Part shown: positions 1 to 7,937 of the stretch, in pieces | Numbering within the stretch: position 1 is the stretch's first letter | Layout of the letters: the number at the start of each line of letters is the position of its first letter | Assembly (NCBI RefSeq): GCF_002803515.1 | Contig: NZ_PHQX01000002.1 | Coordinates: forward strand, 186,001 to 250,000 | Length of the DNA stretch: 64,000 nt | Reading direction: 5' to 3' | Source: Stenotrophomonas lactitubi | GTDB lineage: Bacteria > Pseudomonadota > Gammaproteobacteria > Xanthomonadales > Xanthomonadaceae | Program-made: the position numbers and the translations under genes | The notes under the pieces: generated by a model | Seen by the model: the letters and a program-made list of their open reading frames with translations, nothing else | The model's database searches: none | Told to the model about the DNA's origin: nothing

Positions 1-343
1 AGCCACCATTGCGCACGTAGCGCACGAAGTTCTGCCGTTCGGCGGCGTTGAACTCGACCAGGGTGTGCCCGGCCAGGTAGCAGAATGGCGCCTCCAGCAT
101 GCGCGGGTCGGCCAACGCCACCACGCGTTCCTGCGGGTCCACCCGCAGGGAGGTGTAGTCGATCAGCGAGGTGATCAGGTTGGACGGCATGCGCGCGTCC
201 ACGTCCCAGTCACCGGAGTCGTACTGCAGGCGGGTGAACCAGAAGTCGTAGCGCGAACTGCGCGGGCCTGCCTGTGCCCATGCCGGCAGCGCCGCCGCCG
301 AAGCGGCAGCGGCCAACCAGCGCAGGCAGGCCCGGCGATCCAT
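1..343 (-). CDS. DUF4159 family exported protein (N-terminal part; runs off the left edge)
   Basis: The reading frame starts at the ATG whose complement is 341-343 and is still open at base 1, so only about 114 residues are visible. It begins MDRRACLRWLAAAA, a twin-arginine-like leader ending near AWAQA, so the product should be exported. The mature part (YDFWFTRLQYDSGDWDVD, then PRMLEAPFCYLAGH) resembles the start of DUF4159 proteins, which have no established activity. Its ATG overlaps the stop of the upstream TldE-like gene (TGATG), indicating translational coupling in one operon with the three TldD/TldE genes. The family assignment is from memory of the motif pattern and is moderately sure; that it is a real gene is nearly certain. 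Confidence 0.75.
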   Translation of the reverse strand, partial: MDRRACLRWLAAAASAAALPAWAQAGPRSSRYDFWFTRLQYDSGDWDVDARMPSNLITSLIDYTSLRVDPQERVVALADPRMLEAPFCYLAGHTLVEFNAAERQNFVRYVRNGG

Positions 344-1677
344 CAGACCGCGTCGGACAACGACGTAAAGGTGAAATCGCGCAGCTTCATCGGCGGAATC
401 ATCATCACGAAGCTGGATTCGTCACCGGCCACGCGCACCGGCTTGCCCAGCTCTTCGATGTTGTTGAGCATGATCACCGGCGACTCGTTGAAGCGGAAAT
501 TCTTCACCGGGTGCTTGATCTGTCCGTTCTCGATGTAGAAGGTGCCATCGCGGGTCAGGCCGGTCAGCAGCACGGTCTGCGGGTCGACCATGCGGATGTA
601 CCAGGTGCGGGTGACCAGGATGCCCTTCTGGGTGCCGCGCACCAGCTCGGCGGTGTTCTTCTCGCCACCACTCATCAGCAGGTTGCCGGGCGTGGCCTTG
701 GCGGTCTTGCCCTGCTTCTGTGCCCAGAAGCGCGAGTAGTCGAGGTTGGCGACCTTGCCGTTCTCGATGATGGCGATGCGCTCGCGCGGCATGCCTTCGC
801 CATCCCACGGCAGCACCGGCGCATCCGGATGCCACGGGTCGGCGTGCATGTTCACGCGCGGATCGTAGACCTGCTCGCCCAGCTTGTTGCCGCCGCCCTT
901 CTTCGACAGGAAGCTGCGGCCTTCGTCAGCCGAGCGAGCACTGAAGAAGTTCATCATGAAGCTGATCAGGCCCGCGGCCGCCGCCGGTTCCAGGATCACC
1001 GTGTACTTGCCGGGTTCCAGCGCCTTGGCTTCCTGCGACTCGGTCGCCTTGCGCATCGCGATGCGGATGTCCTGGTCGGCCTTGAAGTCGGCCGCGTCCT
1101 TCAGGTTGCGACCCACCCAGCCCGAGCCACGGCCGTCTTCGGTGCGCACGGTGCAGGTGTAGTCGAAGTTGGTGCTGCGCTGGTAACCGAAGTTGCCGTT
1201 GCTGTTGGCCGTGGCGTAGAAGCCCTGGCCGTCTTCCAGGAAGCCGGCGGCGATCAGCCCGTTGCCACGGCACGGCGCGATCGAATCGGCGGCGACCTTG
1301 GCACGGAAGGCCGGATCGATGGCGGCAGTGGATTCGCTGAAGGTCGGGCTGGCGCGGTAGCTCTGCTTGCCGATGGCCGGCATGAACTCCGGGTTCTCCG
1401 GGGCAAGGCGGGCCAGGTCTTCGGCGCGACGGACCACGCGCTGCAGCGCGGCGTCGTCGAACTCGTTGATCGAAGCGGTACCCACGCGCTTGCCGAAAGC
1501 CACGGTAACGGCCAGTTCGGTGTTGTCGACGATGCCACTGGTGGACACGTTGTTCAGGGCGAAACGGATGTTGCCGTTGATCGACCCCGCCAGTACGGCG
1601 GTGCACTCATCGGCCTTGGACAGGGCGATGACCTTGTCGAGGATGGCCTTGGCCTGGGCTTCGGTGAAGATACTCAT
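343..1677 (-). CDS. TldE/PmbA-like protein (TldD/PmbA family)
   Basis: A 444-residue member of the TldD/TldE (PmbA) family of bacterial metallopeptidases. In E. coli, TldD and TldE form a heterodimer that degrades unfolded peptides and matures microcin B17; TldD carries the zinc site and TldE does not. This protein has no HExxxH motif, so it fits the TldE role. It starts MSIFTEAQAKAIL with no visible signal peptide. The C-terminal block with LTGLTRDGTFYIENGQI and VRVAGDESS is typical of the family. It lies 21 bp downstream of the TldD-like gene and overlaps the DUF4159 gene by one base, so all four are probably one transcript. Partner compartments look mismatched, because the TldD paralogues have Tat leaders. 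Confidence 0.9.
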   Translation of the reverse strand: MSIFTEAQAKAILDKVIALSKADECTAVLAGSINGNIRFALNNVSTSGIVDNTELAVTVAFGKRVGTASINEFDDAALQRVVRRAEDLARLAPENPEFMPAIGKQSYRASPTFSESTAAIDPAFRAKVAADSIAPCRGNGLIAAGFLEDGQGFYATANSNGNFGYQRSTNFDYTCTVRTEDGRGSGWVGRNLKDAADFKADQDIRIAMRKATESQEAKALEPGKYTVILEPAAAAGLISFMMNFFSARSADEGRSFLSKKGGGNKLGEQVYDPRVNMHADPWHPDAPVLPWDGEGMPRERIAIIENGKVANLDYSRFWAQKQGKTAKATPGNLLMSGGEKNTAELVRGTQKGILVTRTWYIRMVDPQTVLLTGLTRDGTFYIENGQIKHPVKNFRFNESPVIMLNNIEELGKPVRVAGDESSFVMMIPPMKLRDFTFTSLSDAV

Positions 1678-1698
1678 GGTGTAAGGGCTCCTGACCGG

Positions 1699-3333
1699 TC
1701 AGCCGAGGCTGCGTGCGGTGTTGATGACGTTGATGCCGTTGAAGCGCGCGGTCGAAGACCCGTGCGAGACCGCCGAGACCTGGCCGGGCTGGCCCTTGCC
1801 GTCGAAGAACGAACCGCCCAGGCGGTAATCGCGCTCGTCGGCGACGGCGCTGCAGGCGTTCCAGAACTCCGGCGTGCGGATCTGGTAGGCCACGTCTTCA
1901 AGCATGCGGGTGATCTTTCCGTTCTTGATCTCGTAGAACAGCTGGCCGCCGAACTGCGCGTTGTAGCGCTGCTGGTCGATCGAGAACGAACCGTCACCGA
2001 TGATGTAGATGCCGTTCTCCACGTCCTTGATCATGTCCGACACGCTCAGCGGCGACTTGCCCGGCGCCATCGACACGTTGGCCATGCGCTGGAACTGCAC
2101 GCTGGACCACGAGTCGGCGTAGCAGCAGCCATCGGATTCGGTCTTGCCGAGGATGTGGGCCTGGTCGCGGATGGTCTGGTAGTCCACCAGCTTGCCGTTG
2201 CTGATCAGGTCCCAGCGCTTGCACTTCACGCCTTCGTCGTCGTACGCCACCGCGCCGAGGCTGCCCGGCTGGGTCTTGTCGGCGAAGATGTTGACGTGCT
2301 CGCTGCCGTACTGGAAATGCTGCTCACGCTTGTCCAGGGTGGCGAAGCTGGTGCCGGCGTAGTTGGCTTCGTAGCCGAGCACGCGGTCCAGTTCCAGCGG
2401 GTGGCCGATCGACTCGTGGATGGTCAGCCAGGTATGCGACGGATCCAGGATCAGGTCGTACTTGCCAGGCTTCACCGACGGCGCCTTCAGCTTCTCCTGC
2501 GCCTGCTTGGCCGCCGCGATGGCATCTTCCTTCATGTCGTAGGACGAACCGTAGTTGACCACGCCATTGGGCGTCAGCACCTTGCCGGCAGCGGCGCCAT
2601 CCAGGTACTCGTAGCCCAGGCCCATCGGCGCGGACAGGCCTTCGCGGGTGCGGAACTTGCCGCTGGCCTTGTCGATGGCGGTGATCGTCATCGGTGCCCA
2701 GATGCGGTGCACGTCCTGGTCGATGTAGGAGCCGTCGGTGGAGGCGAAGTACTTCTGCTCGTTCACCAGGAACAGCATCGAATTGACGAAGCTGGCGCCG
2801 GCGCCCATCGCCGCGGCGTTGACGTCCAGCAGCAGGTCGACCTTCTCCTTGATCGGTACCTCCATCGCATTCTTGCGGATCGGCGTCTTCCAGCTGACCT
2901 CGCCCACGCCCGGCGCCTTGGCCAGCTGCACCGGCGCGGTCTGCACGCCCGCGTTGGCCTTGGCGATCGCCGCCGCCTGCTGTGCCGCACGAGCCACGTC
3001 GGCGGTGCTGAGTGCATTGGTGGCGGCAAAGCCCCAGGCGCCGTTGACGATCACGCGGATGCCCACACCGGTGGACTCGGTGTTGACCACGTTCTGCACC
3101 TTGTCTTCGCGGGTGATCACGAACTGCCGCAGGTAGCGGCCGATGCGCACGTCGCAGTAGGTGGCGCCGGCGCTGCGTGCGGCCTGCAGGGCGGCGTCGG
3201 CCAGGCGTTTTTTCAGCGCAGGGTCGAGGCTGGACTGCAGGTGCTCGGCGGCGATCGCCTTGCCGAAGAACGACGGCACGATCAGGCCGCCAGCGGTAAG
3301 CCCGGTCAGGGCCAGGAAGTCACGTCTGTGCAA
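1699..3333 (-). CDS. Tat-exported TldD-like zinc metalloprotease, copy 1
   Basis: A 544-residue TldD-family protein. The N-terminus, MHRRDFLALTGLTAGG, matches the twin-arginine pattern RRxFL and is followed by a hydrophobic stretch, so folded export is likely. The zinc-site motif HESIGH is followed by PLELDRVLGYEANYAG, the usual TldD continuation. The C-terminal part, with GGSFFDGKGQPGQ and NVINTARSLG, is nearly identical to the next gene upstream, which shows tandem duplication. It sits between its paralogue (28 bp away) and the TldE-like gene (21 bp away), all on the minus strand. The substrate is unknown. Cytoplasmic TldD proteins normally lack a leader, which makes this branch unusual. 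Confidence 0.92.
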   Translation of the reverse strand: MHRRDFLALTGLTAGGLIVPSFFGKAIAAEHLQSSLDPALKKRLADAALQAARSAGATYCDVRIGRYLRQFVITREDKVQNVVNTESTGVGIRVIVNGAWGFAATNALSTADVARAAQQAAAIAKANAGVQTAPVQLAKAPGVGEVSWKTPIRKNAMEVPIKEKVDLLLDVNAAAMGAGASFVNSMLFLVNEQKYFASTDGSYIDQDVHRIWAPMTITAIDKASGKFRTREGLSAPMGLGYEYLDGAAAGKVLTPNGVVNYGSSYDMKEDAIAAAKQAQEKLKAPSVKPGKYDLILDPSHTWLTIHESIGHPLELDRVLGYEANYAGTSFATLDKREQHFQYGSEHVNIFADKTQPGSLGAVAYDDEGVKCKRWDLISNGKLVDYQTIRDQAHILGKTESDGCCYADSWSSVQFQRMANVSMAPGKSPLSVSDMIKDVENGIYIIGDGSFSIDQQRYNAQFGGQLFYEIKNGKITRMLEDVAYQIRTPEFWNACSAVADERDYRLGGSFFDGKGQPGQVSAVSHGSSTARFNGINVINTARSLG

Positions 3334-3360
3334 GGCTGCTCTCCATGAAGGACGGGTGGC

Positions 3361-4992
3361 TCAAGCGCCGAGACTGCGCGCGGTGTTGATGATGTTGATG
3401 CCGTTGAAACGGGTGGTGGACGAACCATGCGAGACCGCTGACACCTGGCCGGGCTGGCCCTTGCCGTCGAAGAACGAACCGCCGAGGCGGAAATCGCGTT
3501 CATCGCAGATGGCGGTGCAGGCGTTCCAGAACTCCGGCGTGCGGATCTGGTAGGCCGCATCCTCGACCATGCCGGTGATCTTTCCGTTCTTGATCTGGTA
3601 GTACAGCTGGCCGCCGAACTGCGCGTTGTAGCGCTGCTGGTCGATGGAATAGGAGCCACGGCCGTGGATGTAGATGCCGTTCTCCACGTCCTTGACCATG
3701 TCTTCGACGCTGAGCGGTTTCCTGCCCGGTGCCAGCGAGACATTGGCCATGCGCTGGAACTGCACGCTGGACCACGAGTCGGCATAGCTGCAGCCATGCG
3801 AGGCGTCGCGGCCCAGGATGTGCGCCTCATCGCGGGTAGCCTGGTAGTCGACCAGGATGCCGTCGCGCACCAGGTCCCAGCGCTGGGTCTTCACCCCTTC
3901 GTCGTCGTAGCCGACCGCACCAAGGCTGCCCGGCTGGGTCTTGTCGGCGAAGAAGGTGACGATGTCGCTGCCCCAGCGGAAACCGGCATCGCGCTTGTCC
4001 AGGGTGGCGAAGCTGGTGCCGGCGTAGTTGGCTTCGTAGCCGAGCACGCGGTCCAGCTCCAGCGGATGGCCGACGTTCTCGTGGATGGTCAGGAACAGGT
4101 TGGACGGATCCAGCACCAGGTCGTACTTGCCGGGTTTCACCGAGGGCGCCTTCAGCTTCTCGCGCGCCTGGCGGGCGGCGGCGATGGCGTCCTCGACCGG
4201 GTCGTAGGAATCGCGATAGGCGGTGATGCCACCGGGCAGCTGCACCTTGCCACGCGCGTCCCCGTCGAGGAATTCGTAGCCCATGCCCATCGGCGAGGAC
4301 AGGCCGGCGCGGGTGCGGAACTTGCCGCTGGCCTTGTCGATGGCGGTGGCGGTGAACGGCAGCCAGATGCGGTGGATGTCCTGGTCGATGAACGAGCCGT
4401 CGCTGGAAGCGAAGTACTTCTGCTCGTTGACCAGGAACAGGGTGGAATTGATGTAGTCAGCGCCCGCATTCAGCGCGGCCGCATTGAGTGCCAGCAGCAG
4501 TTCGACCTTGTCCTGAATCGGCACTTCCATCGCATTGCGGCGGATCGGTGTCTGCCAACGCACCTCGCCTACCGAGGGAGTGGGCGCCAGCTGCACCGGC
4601 CGGGTCTGGATGCTGGCATTGGCGCGGGCAATGGCCGTGGCCTGCTCGACGGCGGTGCGCACCGCCGCTTCGGTCTGCTGGTGGGTGGCGGCGAAACCCC
4701 AGGCACCGTTGACGATCACCCGCACGCCCACACCGGACGACTCGCGGTTGGTCACGTTGCCGACCTGGTGTTCGCGGGTGATCACCGACTGGTTGAGGTA
4801 GCGACCGATGCGCACGTCGCAGTAGCTGGCCTTGGCCGCGCGCGCGGCGGCAAGGGCGACCTCGGCCAGGCGTCGGCGCTTGGCCGGGTCGACCGGGGCC
4901 AGCAACTGCTCGGCGGCGATCAGCCGCGAATGCGGCAGGACCAGGCCCGCCAGGCCCAGACCGGAAAATGCCAGGAACTCACGTCGTTGCAC
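3361..4992 (-). CDS. Tat-exported TldD-like zinc metalloprotease, copy 2
   Basis: A 543-residue paralogue of the neighbouring gene, with conserved blocks along the whole length. It starts MQRREFLAFSGLGLAG, a twin-arginine leader, and carries the metal site as HENVGH in place of HESIGH. The C-terminus is INTARSLGA. It is the first gene of a four-gene minus-strand set: TldD-like, TldD-like, TldE-like, DUF4159. The upstream 620 bp hold no gene but contain two cruciform repeat elements; the nearer one (5186-5287) has its GGA-loop strand in the same direction as this gene. Activity as a metallopeptidase is inferred from the family; both zinc histidines and the glutamate are present. Confidence 0.92.
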   Translation of the reverse strand: MQRREFLAFSGLGLAGLVLPHSRLIAAEQLLAPVDPAKRRRLAEVALAAARAAKASYCDVRIGRYLNQSVITREHQVGNVTNRESSGVGVRVIVNGAWGFAATHQQTEAAVRTAVEQATAIARANASIQTRPVQLAPTPSVGEVRWQTPIRRNAMEVPIQDKVELLLALNAAALNAGADYINSTLFLVNEQKYFASSDGSFIDQDIHRIWLPFTATAIDKASGKFRTRAGLSSPMGMGYEFLDGDARGKVQLPGGITAYRDSYDPVEDAIAAARQAREKLKAPSVKPGKYDLVLDPSNLFLTIHENVGHPLELDRVLGYEANYAGTSFATLDKRDAGFRWGSDIVTFFADKTQPGSLGAVGYDDEGVKTQRWDLVRDGILVDYQATRDEAHILGRDASHGCSYADSWSSVQFQRMANVSLAPGRKPLSVEDMVKDVENGIYIHGRGSYSIDQQRYNAQFGGQLYYQIKNGKITGMVEDAAYQIRTPEFWNACTAICDERDFRLGGSFFDGKGQPGQVSAVSHGSSTTRFNGINIINTARSLGA

Positions 4993-5113
4993 TGCGTCTC
5001 TCTCTCACTTCCGTGCGGCCGGCAAAGGACCGATCCGATCACGTCAACTCCTCGACTTTCGCCAGCGGCGGCCATTCGGGCAAGTGACTGCAGTCATGGT
5101 AGGGGTGGGTTTC

Positions 5114-5133
5114 GGCAGGGCTTGCAGCCCTGC
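5114..5133. repeat. Small palindrome at the outer end of cruciform copy A
   Basis: A hairpin, GCAGGGCTTGCAGCCCTGC, lies about 50 bp beyond the conserved flank of cruciform copy A. Equivalent hairpins follow the other copies at a similar distance: GCAGGGCGCAGCCCTGC near 5574-5590 after copy B, and CCGGGTTGCACCCGG near 12502-12516 by copy C. The recurrence suggests one composite element made of the cruciform, a spacer rich in GCTTTTGC-like triplets, and this hairpin. Confidence 0.55.
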
Positions 5134-5185
5134 ACCTGCCGAATCAACGTCAACGTCAACGGCAGAAGCTGGCTATCCGTGGGTT

Positions 5186-5287
5186 GGCGGGGTGGTGTCG
5201 GATTGCGGGGACGCCGTAAACCCATCCCTGGGGGCTTGGCCGCGGCATCCATGCCGCGGACACCCCGCAATCCGACACCGCCCCGCC
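5186..5287 (-). repeat. Cruciform element copy A (GGA-loop strand is minus)
   Basis: A 25-nt left arm (5186-5210) and right arm (5263-5287) pair with one G-T wobble. They enclose a 52-nt core (5211-5262). Read on the minus strand, the core holds two hairpins: GCGGC-ATGGAT-GCCGC and CCC-AGGGAT-GGG. The outer seven base pairs (GGCGGGG) match copy B; the inner part of the arms differs from B but is again self-complementary. Core A and core B differ at only four of 52 positions and lie in opposite orientation 114 bp apart. The minus strand here leads towards the TldD-like gene starting at 4992. Confidence 0.85.
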
Positions 5288-5311
5288 TCTGACAGATTCC
5301 TGCGGCTGTTG

Positions 5312-5335
5312 GTAGGTGTCGACCTTGGTCGACAC
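5312..5335. repeat. SMAG-type REP palindrome (GTAG head)
   Basis: GTAG is followed by the perfect palindrome GTGTCGACCTTGGTCGACAC. The same unit occurs beside cruciform copy C at 12696-12719, and the sequence joining it to the cruciform (rich in CAACAGC and CTGTC) is also shared, so the REP and the cruciform may have spread together. Confidence 0.8.
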
Positions 5336-5360
5336 ATCTGCCAGATATCGAAATGAATCC

Positions 5361-5375
5361 GGGGTCAGATCCCTT
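5361..5375. repeat. Half copy of the GGGGTCAGATCCC repeat
   Basis: GGGGTCAGATCCCTT matches the left arm of the inverted repeats at 36728-36766 and 39701-39740 but has no complete right arm, so it looks like a decayed copy. Confidence 0.6.
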
Positions 5376-5401
5376 CCGACAGATCGCGAAAATTTGTCGA
5401 A

Positions 5402-5503
5402 GGCGGGGTGGGTCCGGTTGAGGGGGTGTGAGCGGCATGGATGCCGCGACCAAGCCCCCATGGATGGGTTTACGGCGTCCCCCTCAACCGGACCCACCCC
5501 GCC
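5402..5503 (+). repeat. Cruciform element copy B (GGA-loop strand is plus)
   Basis: The left arm (5402-5426) and right arm (5479-5503) are perfectly complementary over 25 bp and enclose a 52-nt core (5427-5478). The core contains GCGGC-ATGGAT-GCCGC and CCC-ATGGAT-GGG, each with an ATGGAT hexaloop. It lies 108 bp upstream of the methyltransferase start at 5612 and on the same strand. The right flank CCAACCCACAGG is shared with copies A and D. Confidence 0.85.
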
Positions 5504-5611
5504 AACCCACAGGAAACCAGCTTTTGCTGTTGCTTGGGCTGTTGCTTCGGCCGTTGCCGTTGCCTCTGCGGGTGCAGGGCGCAGCCCTGCTCAGTAACCC
5601 CCTCGTGCACA

Positions 5612-6256
5612 ATGAGTCGACCCCGCCTGGACGCCGTCTCGATGTCGAGCAAGCCGTATTCAGAAGCCTGCGAGCGCAATCGCGAACCCATCGCCGCTGC
5701 GCTCGACCCGTGGATGGGCGACCGCCACCGGGTGCTGGAGATCGGCAGTGGTACCGGCCAGCATGCGGCCTTCTTCGCCGAGCGCTGGCCATGGCTGCGC
5801 TGGCAGCCCAGCGACCATCCGGATCATCTTCAAGGGATCGAGGCCTGGCGCGCGGAGGCGGCGCTGTTGAACCTGCTGCCGCCGGTGGCGCTGCAGGTCG
5901 AGCTGCCACCGGCGACCGGCCTGAGCCTGCCGGAAGGCAGCACGTTCGATGCTGCATTCACTGCCAACACCCTGCACATCATGAGCTGGGAACACGTGCA
6001 GGCCCTGTTTGCCGCACTTCCACCCCTGCTGCGCCATGGCGCGCTGCTGGCGGTGTATGGCCCCTTCAATTACGGCGGCCGTTACAGCAGCGACAGTAAC
6101 GCGCAATTCGATGGCTGGCTGAAAGCGCGTGATCCGCGTAGCGGCATCCGTGATGCCGAAGCCGTGCAGGCGCTGGCGGCGGACAACGGATTCACCCGGT
6201 TGGGTGATCTGGCCATGCCGGCCAACAACCGAGTGTTGTTGTGGCGCCTGGGGTGA
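5612..6256 (+). CDS. SAM-dependent methyltransferase, DUF938 family
   Basis: About 214 residues. After an N-terminal lead comes KPYSEACERNREPI, the hallmark start of DUF938 proteins. Motif I, VLEIGSGTGQH, is the SAM-binding glycine loop of class I methyltransferases; FDAAFTANTLHIMSW follows as the motif IV region. The substrate is unknown. The start is uncertain: ATG 5612 (MSRPRLDAV) and ATG 5642 (MSSKPYSEA) are both possible, the second fitting family length better, and neither has a strong ribosome site. The frame is open further upstream but runs through cruciform copy B, so those starts are unlikely. The stop abuts the convergent hipA stop with no gap. Confidence 0.88.
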   Translation: MSRPRLDAVSMSSKPYSEACERNREPIAAALDPWMGDRHRVLEIGSGTGQHAAFFAERWPWLRWQPSDHPDHLQGIEAWRAEAALLNLLPPVALQVELPPATGLSLPEGSTFDAAFTANTLHIMSWEHVQALFAALPPLLRHGALLAVYGPFNYGGRYSSDSNAQFDGWLKARDPRSGIRDAEAVQALAADNGFTRLGDLAMPANNRVLLWRLG

Positions 6257-7579
6257 TCAGGCGTCGGGGGCCATGCTGGAAAGGCGGGTCGCCGCAGCAC
6301 GCAGTCCCTTGAAAACAGGTTCGGACACGGTCGAAGGGAAGCCGCTTGGAAGCTGGCGTGTGACCTGTTCGATGGCAGGTTCCACGGTCTCCAGCAATGT
6401 CTCGATCCATGGTTCTGCGCCATCGGCTACGCCACAGGCGCGTGCGGTTTCGTTCCAGTGCCGGCGTCGCACAAGATGCAGTTTTCGATGGCGGTTCTTG
6501 CCCTCTACCGCCATGGCAAGCTGCGCGTTGTGCGGATCGAGTTGATTGGGCCCCCGGCCGAGGATGGGATATACCGACAGCACGTCGTAGACAGGAGTCA
6601 GACGGAAGCGCCCACCCGCGTCGATGTGGACGCTGAAGTTCTTTGCGTGGCCGTCGGTCGCGGCAAGCATCCAGAACAGGATCTGCGTCTTGAAGAAGGT
6701 TGCTCGATCCTCAGGCTGCTCGGATTGCCGAAGCAGATCCATGATGGCCACGATGCCGGGGCCGCCATCGGATTCGTACTTTCGGGCAGCGGGGAGGCCA
6801 AAGACCTGACACATATCTTCCTGCGGCAAGCGAAGCCACCACGTGCGATCCGCGGCCAGTCGCCGGTCGAAACGTTCGACGATCAGTGCACCTTGATCTT
6901 CAAAACGCCCCATCTGCGTATCCGCGACGGGAATACCAAAGGCTGCCAGCAGGTGCATGCACAGCCACTCGTTCTCCACGGACTGGTGCATGTCCGCACG
7001 CATGTTGCCGACGATACCCAACGGCAGCTTGAAGATGTGCGTGGACGGCGTACTTCCGGTAGGAATGCACCATTGACCATCGTGCAGCAGCAGGCCGGTC
7101 TTTTCCTGCGCTCCAGCGATGGAAATGCGGAACGCATCGTCGCTGGAAGAAGTGCCAGGCAATGCACTTGTTGTGACCTGGCGCAGGACTTCAGCGACGC
7201 CTGAGTCATTCAATGGTTCGAACGTTATCCGCTGGATGGCATCCGGTGTGCGCGAATGTGGCAACAGCTGCACCGCGCCCACACAATCCCGGCCAATGGC
7301 TTCAAGCAGATCGAACGTATTGCTGCTGCGCGTGGCGAACCGGTCGCGGATCCGGTTGCGGATGGTGACGTTATCGGGGAGAAGATTGTCGAAGTAGTCG
7401 TTGACGACCTGACCTTGATGGCTTTCACCGTCGGGCAGCAGGGGGAGCGAAAGGGACAGCGGTCGCGACTGCGTCGAACCAATCCATTGGCTGATGTAGG
7501 AAAGGCGGGATGCCCGGTTCCGCGCATCATCCCAGAGCGCTACCTCGACACCATTCATCCAGACCCGCAACGTACCCAT
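6257..7579 (-). CDS. hipA: HipA-type serine/threonine kinase toxin
   Basis: A 440-residue HipA kinase. The E. coli homologue phosphorylates glutamyl-tRNA synthetase and causes growth arrest and persistence. The N-terminal HipA_N domain (MGTLRVWMNGVEVALW) is followed by the glycine-rich loop RISIAGAQEKTG at 151-162, including the serine equivalent to the autophosphorylated one. The catalytic DGHAKN is at 309-314 and the metal-binding YDVLS at 331-335, so all key residues are intact. It starts three bases after the hipB stop, typical of a hipBA operon. Its stop touches the convergent methyltransferase stop. The toxin is expected to be active unless bound by HipB. Confidence 0.95.
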   Translation of the reverse strand: MGTLRVWMNGVEVALWDDARNRASRLSYISQWIGSTQSRPLSLSLPLLPDGESHQGQVVNDYFDNLLPDNVTIRNRIRDRFATRSSNTFDLLEAIGRDCVGAVQLLPHSRTPDAIQRITFEPLNDSGVAEVLRQVTTSALPGTSSSDDAFRISIAGAQEKTGLLLHDGQWCIPTGSTPSTHIFKLPLGIVGNMRADMHQSVENEWLCMHLLAAFGIPVADTQMGRFEDQGALIVERFDRRLAADRTWWLRLPQEDMCQVFGLPAARKYESDGGPGIVAIMDLLRQSEQPEDRATFFKTQILFWMLAATDGHAKNFSVHIDAGGRFRLTPVYDVLSVYPILGRGPNQLDPHNAQLAMAVEGKNRHRKLHLVRRRHWNETARACGVADGAEPWIETLLETVEPAIEQVTRQLPSGFPSTVSEPVFKGLRAAATRLSSMAPDA

Positions 7580-7582
7580 GGC

Positions 7583-7840
7583 TTACCACTCCGAAGTCGA
7601 CGTGTTTTCCCGGGGACTTCGCTGCTGCAGGCTGATTTCCAGGCCCAACACGGCCCAGACTCGCATCAATCGCTCGAAGCTGGCAGACGCTGGATCGCGT
7701 TCCAATGCGCCGACTGCCTGGCGGGAGATGCCCAGTCGCTCGGCAAGCTGTGCTTGACTCAGCCCGGCCTGGCGTCTGAACGCGCGCATCAGCGGCGCAA
7801 GTTGCTGCGGTGTTCTCACCGTATGCGGCGGCCTGTCCAT
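7583..7840 (-). CDS. hipB: HipB-like antitoxin, XRE helix-turn-helix protein
   Basis: An 85-residue antitoxin and autorepressor. It starts MDRPPHTVRTPQQL, and the helix-turn-helix is GLSQAQLAERLGISRQAVGALE, about residues 27-48. The C-terminal RPSRENTSTSEW-like tail is where HipB proteins often carry a degradation-prone extension. I chose ATG 7840 because the longer open frame to 7966 would start inside the operator palindromes. It sits just upstream of hipA and presumably binds the two inverted repeats at 7890-7917 and 7938-7976 to repress the operon. Confidence 0.9.
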   Translation of the reverse strand: MDRPPHTVRTPQQLAPLMRAFRRQAGLSQAQLAERLGISRQAVGALERDPASASFERLMRVWAVLGLEISLQQRSPRENTSTSEW

Positions 7841-7889
7841 ACCGGCAGTCCTCGGGAAAGATGACCGTACGCCATCACGTACGCAAAGG

Positions 7890-7917
7890 ATAGGTTGCTT
7901 TACGACACGCAACCTAT
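7890..7917. promoter_or_regulatory. hipBA operator O1 (inverted repeat)
   Basis: ATAGGTTGC and GCAACCTAT form a perfect 9-bp inverted repeat with a 10-bp spacer, 50 bp upstream of the hipB start. The layout resembles HipB operators in E. coli (two half-sites about one turn apart), although the half-site sequence differs. Binding by HipB is inferred. Confidence 0.75.
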
Positions 7918-7937
7918 CTCTTTCCTGCGGCACAGGC

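Noticed and set aside
274..3348. A frame of over 1000 codons on the plus strand opposite the TldD/TldE genes
   Set aside because: High-GC shadow of the minus-strand genes; its translation has no recognisable domain, and the minus-strand proteins are clearly family members.
5441..5611. N-terminal extension of the methyltransferase gene
   Set aside because: It would translate part of cruciform copy B and the spacer, giving a cysteine-rich, unlikely peptide; family alignment begins near 5642.
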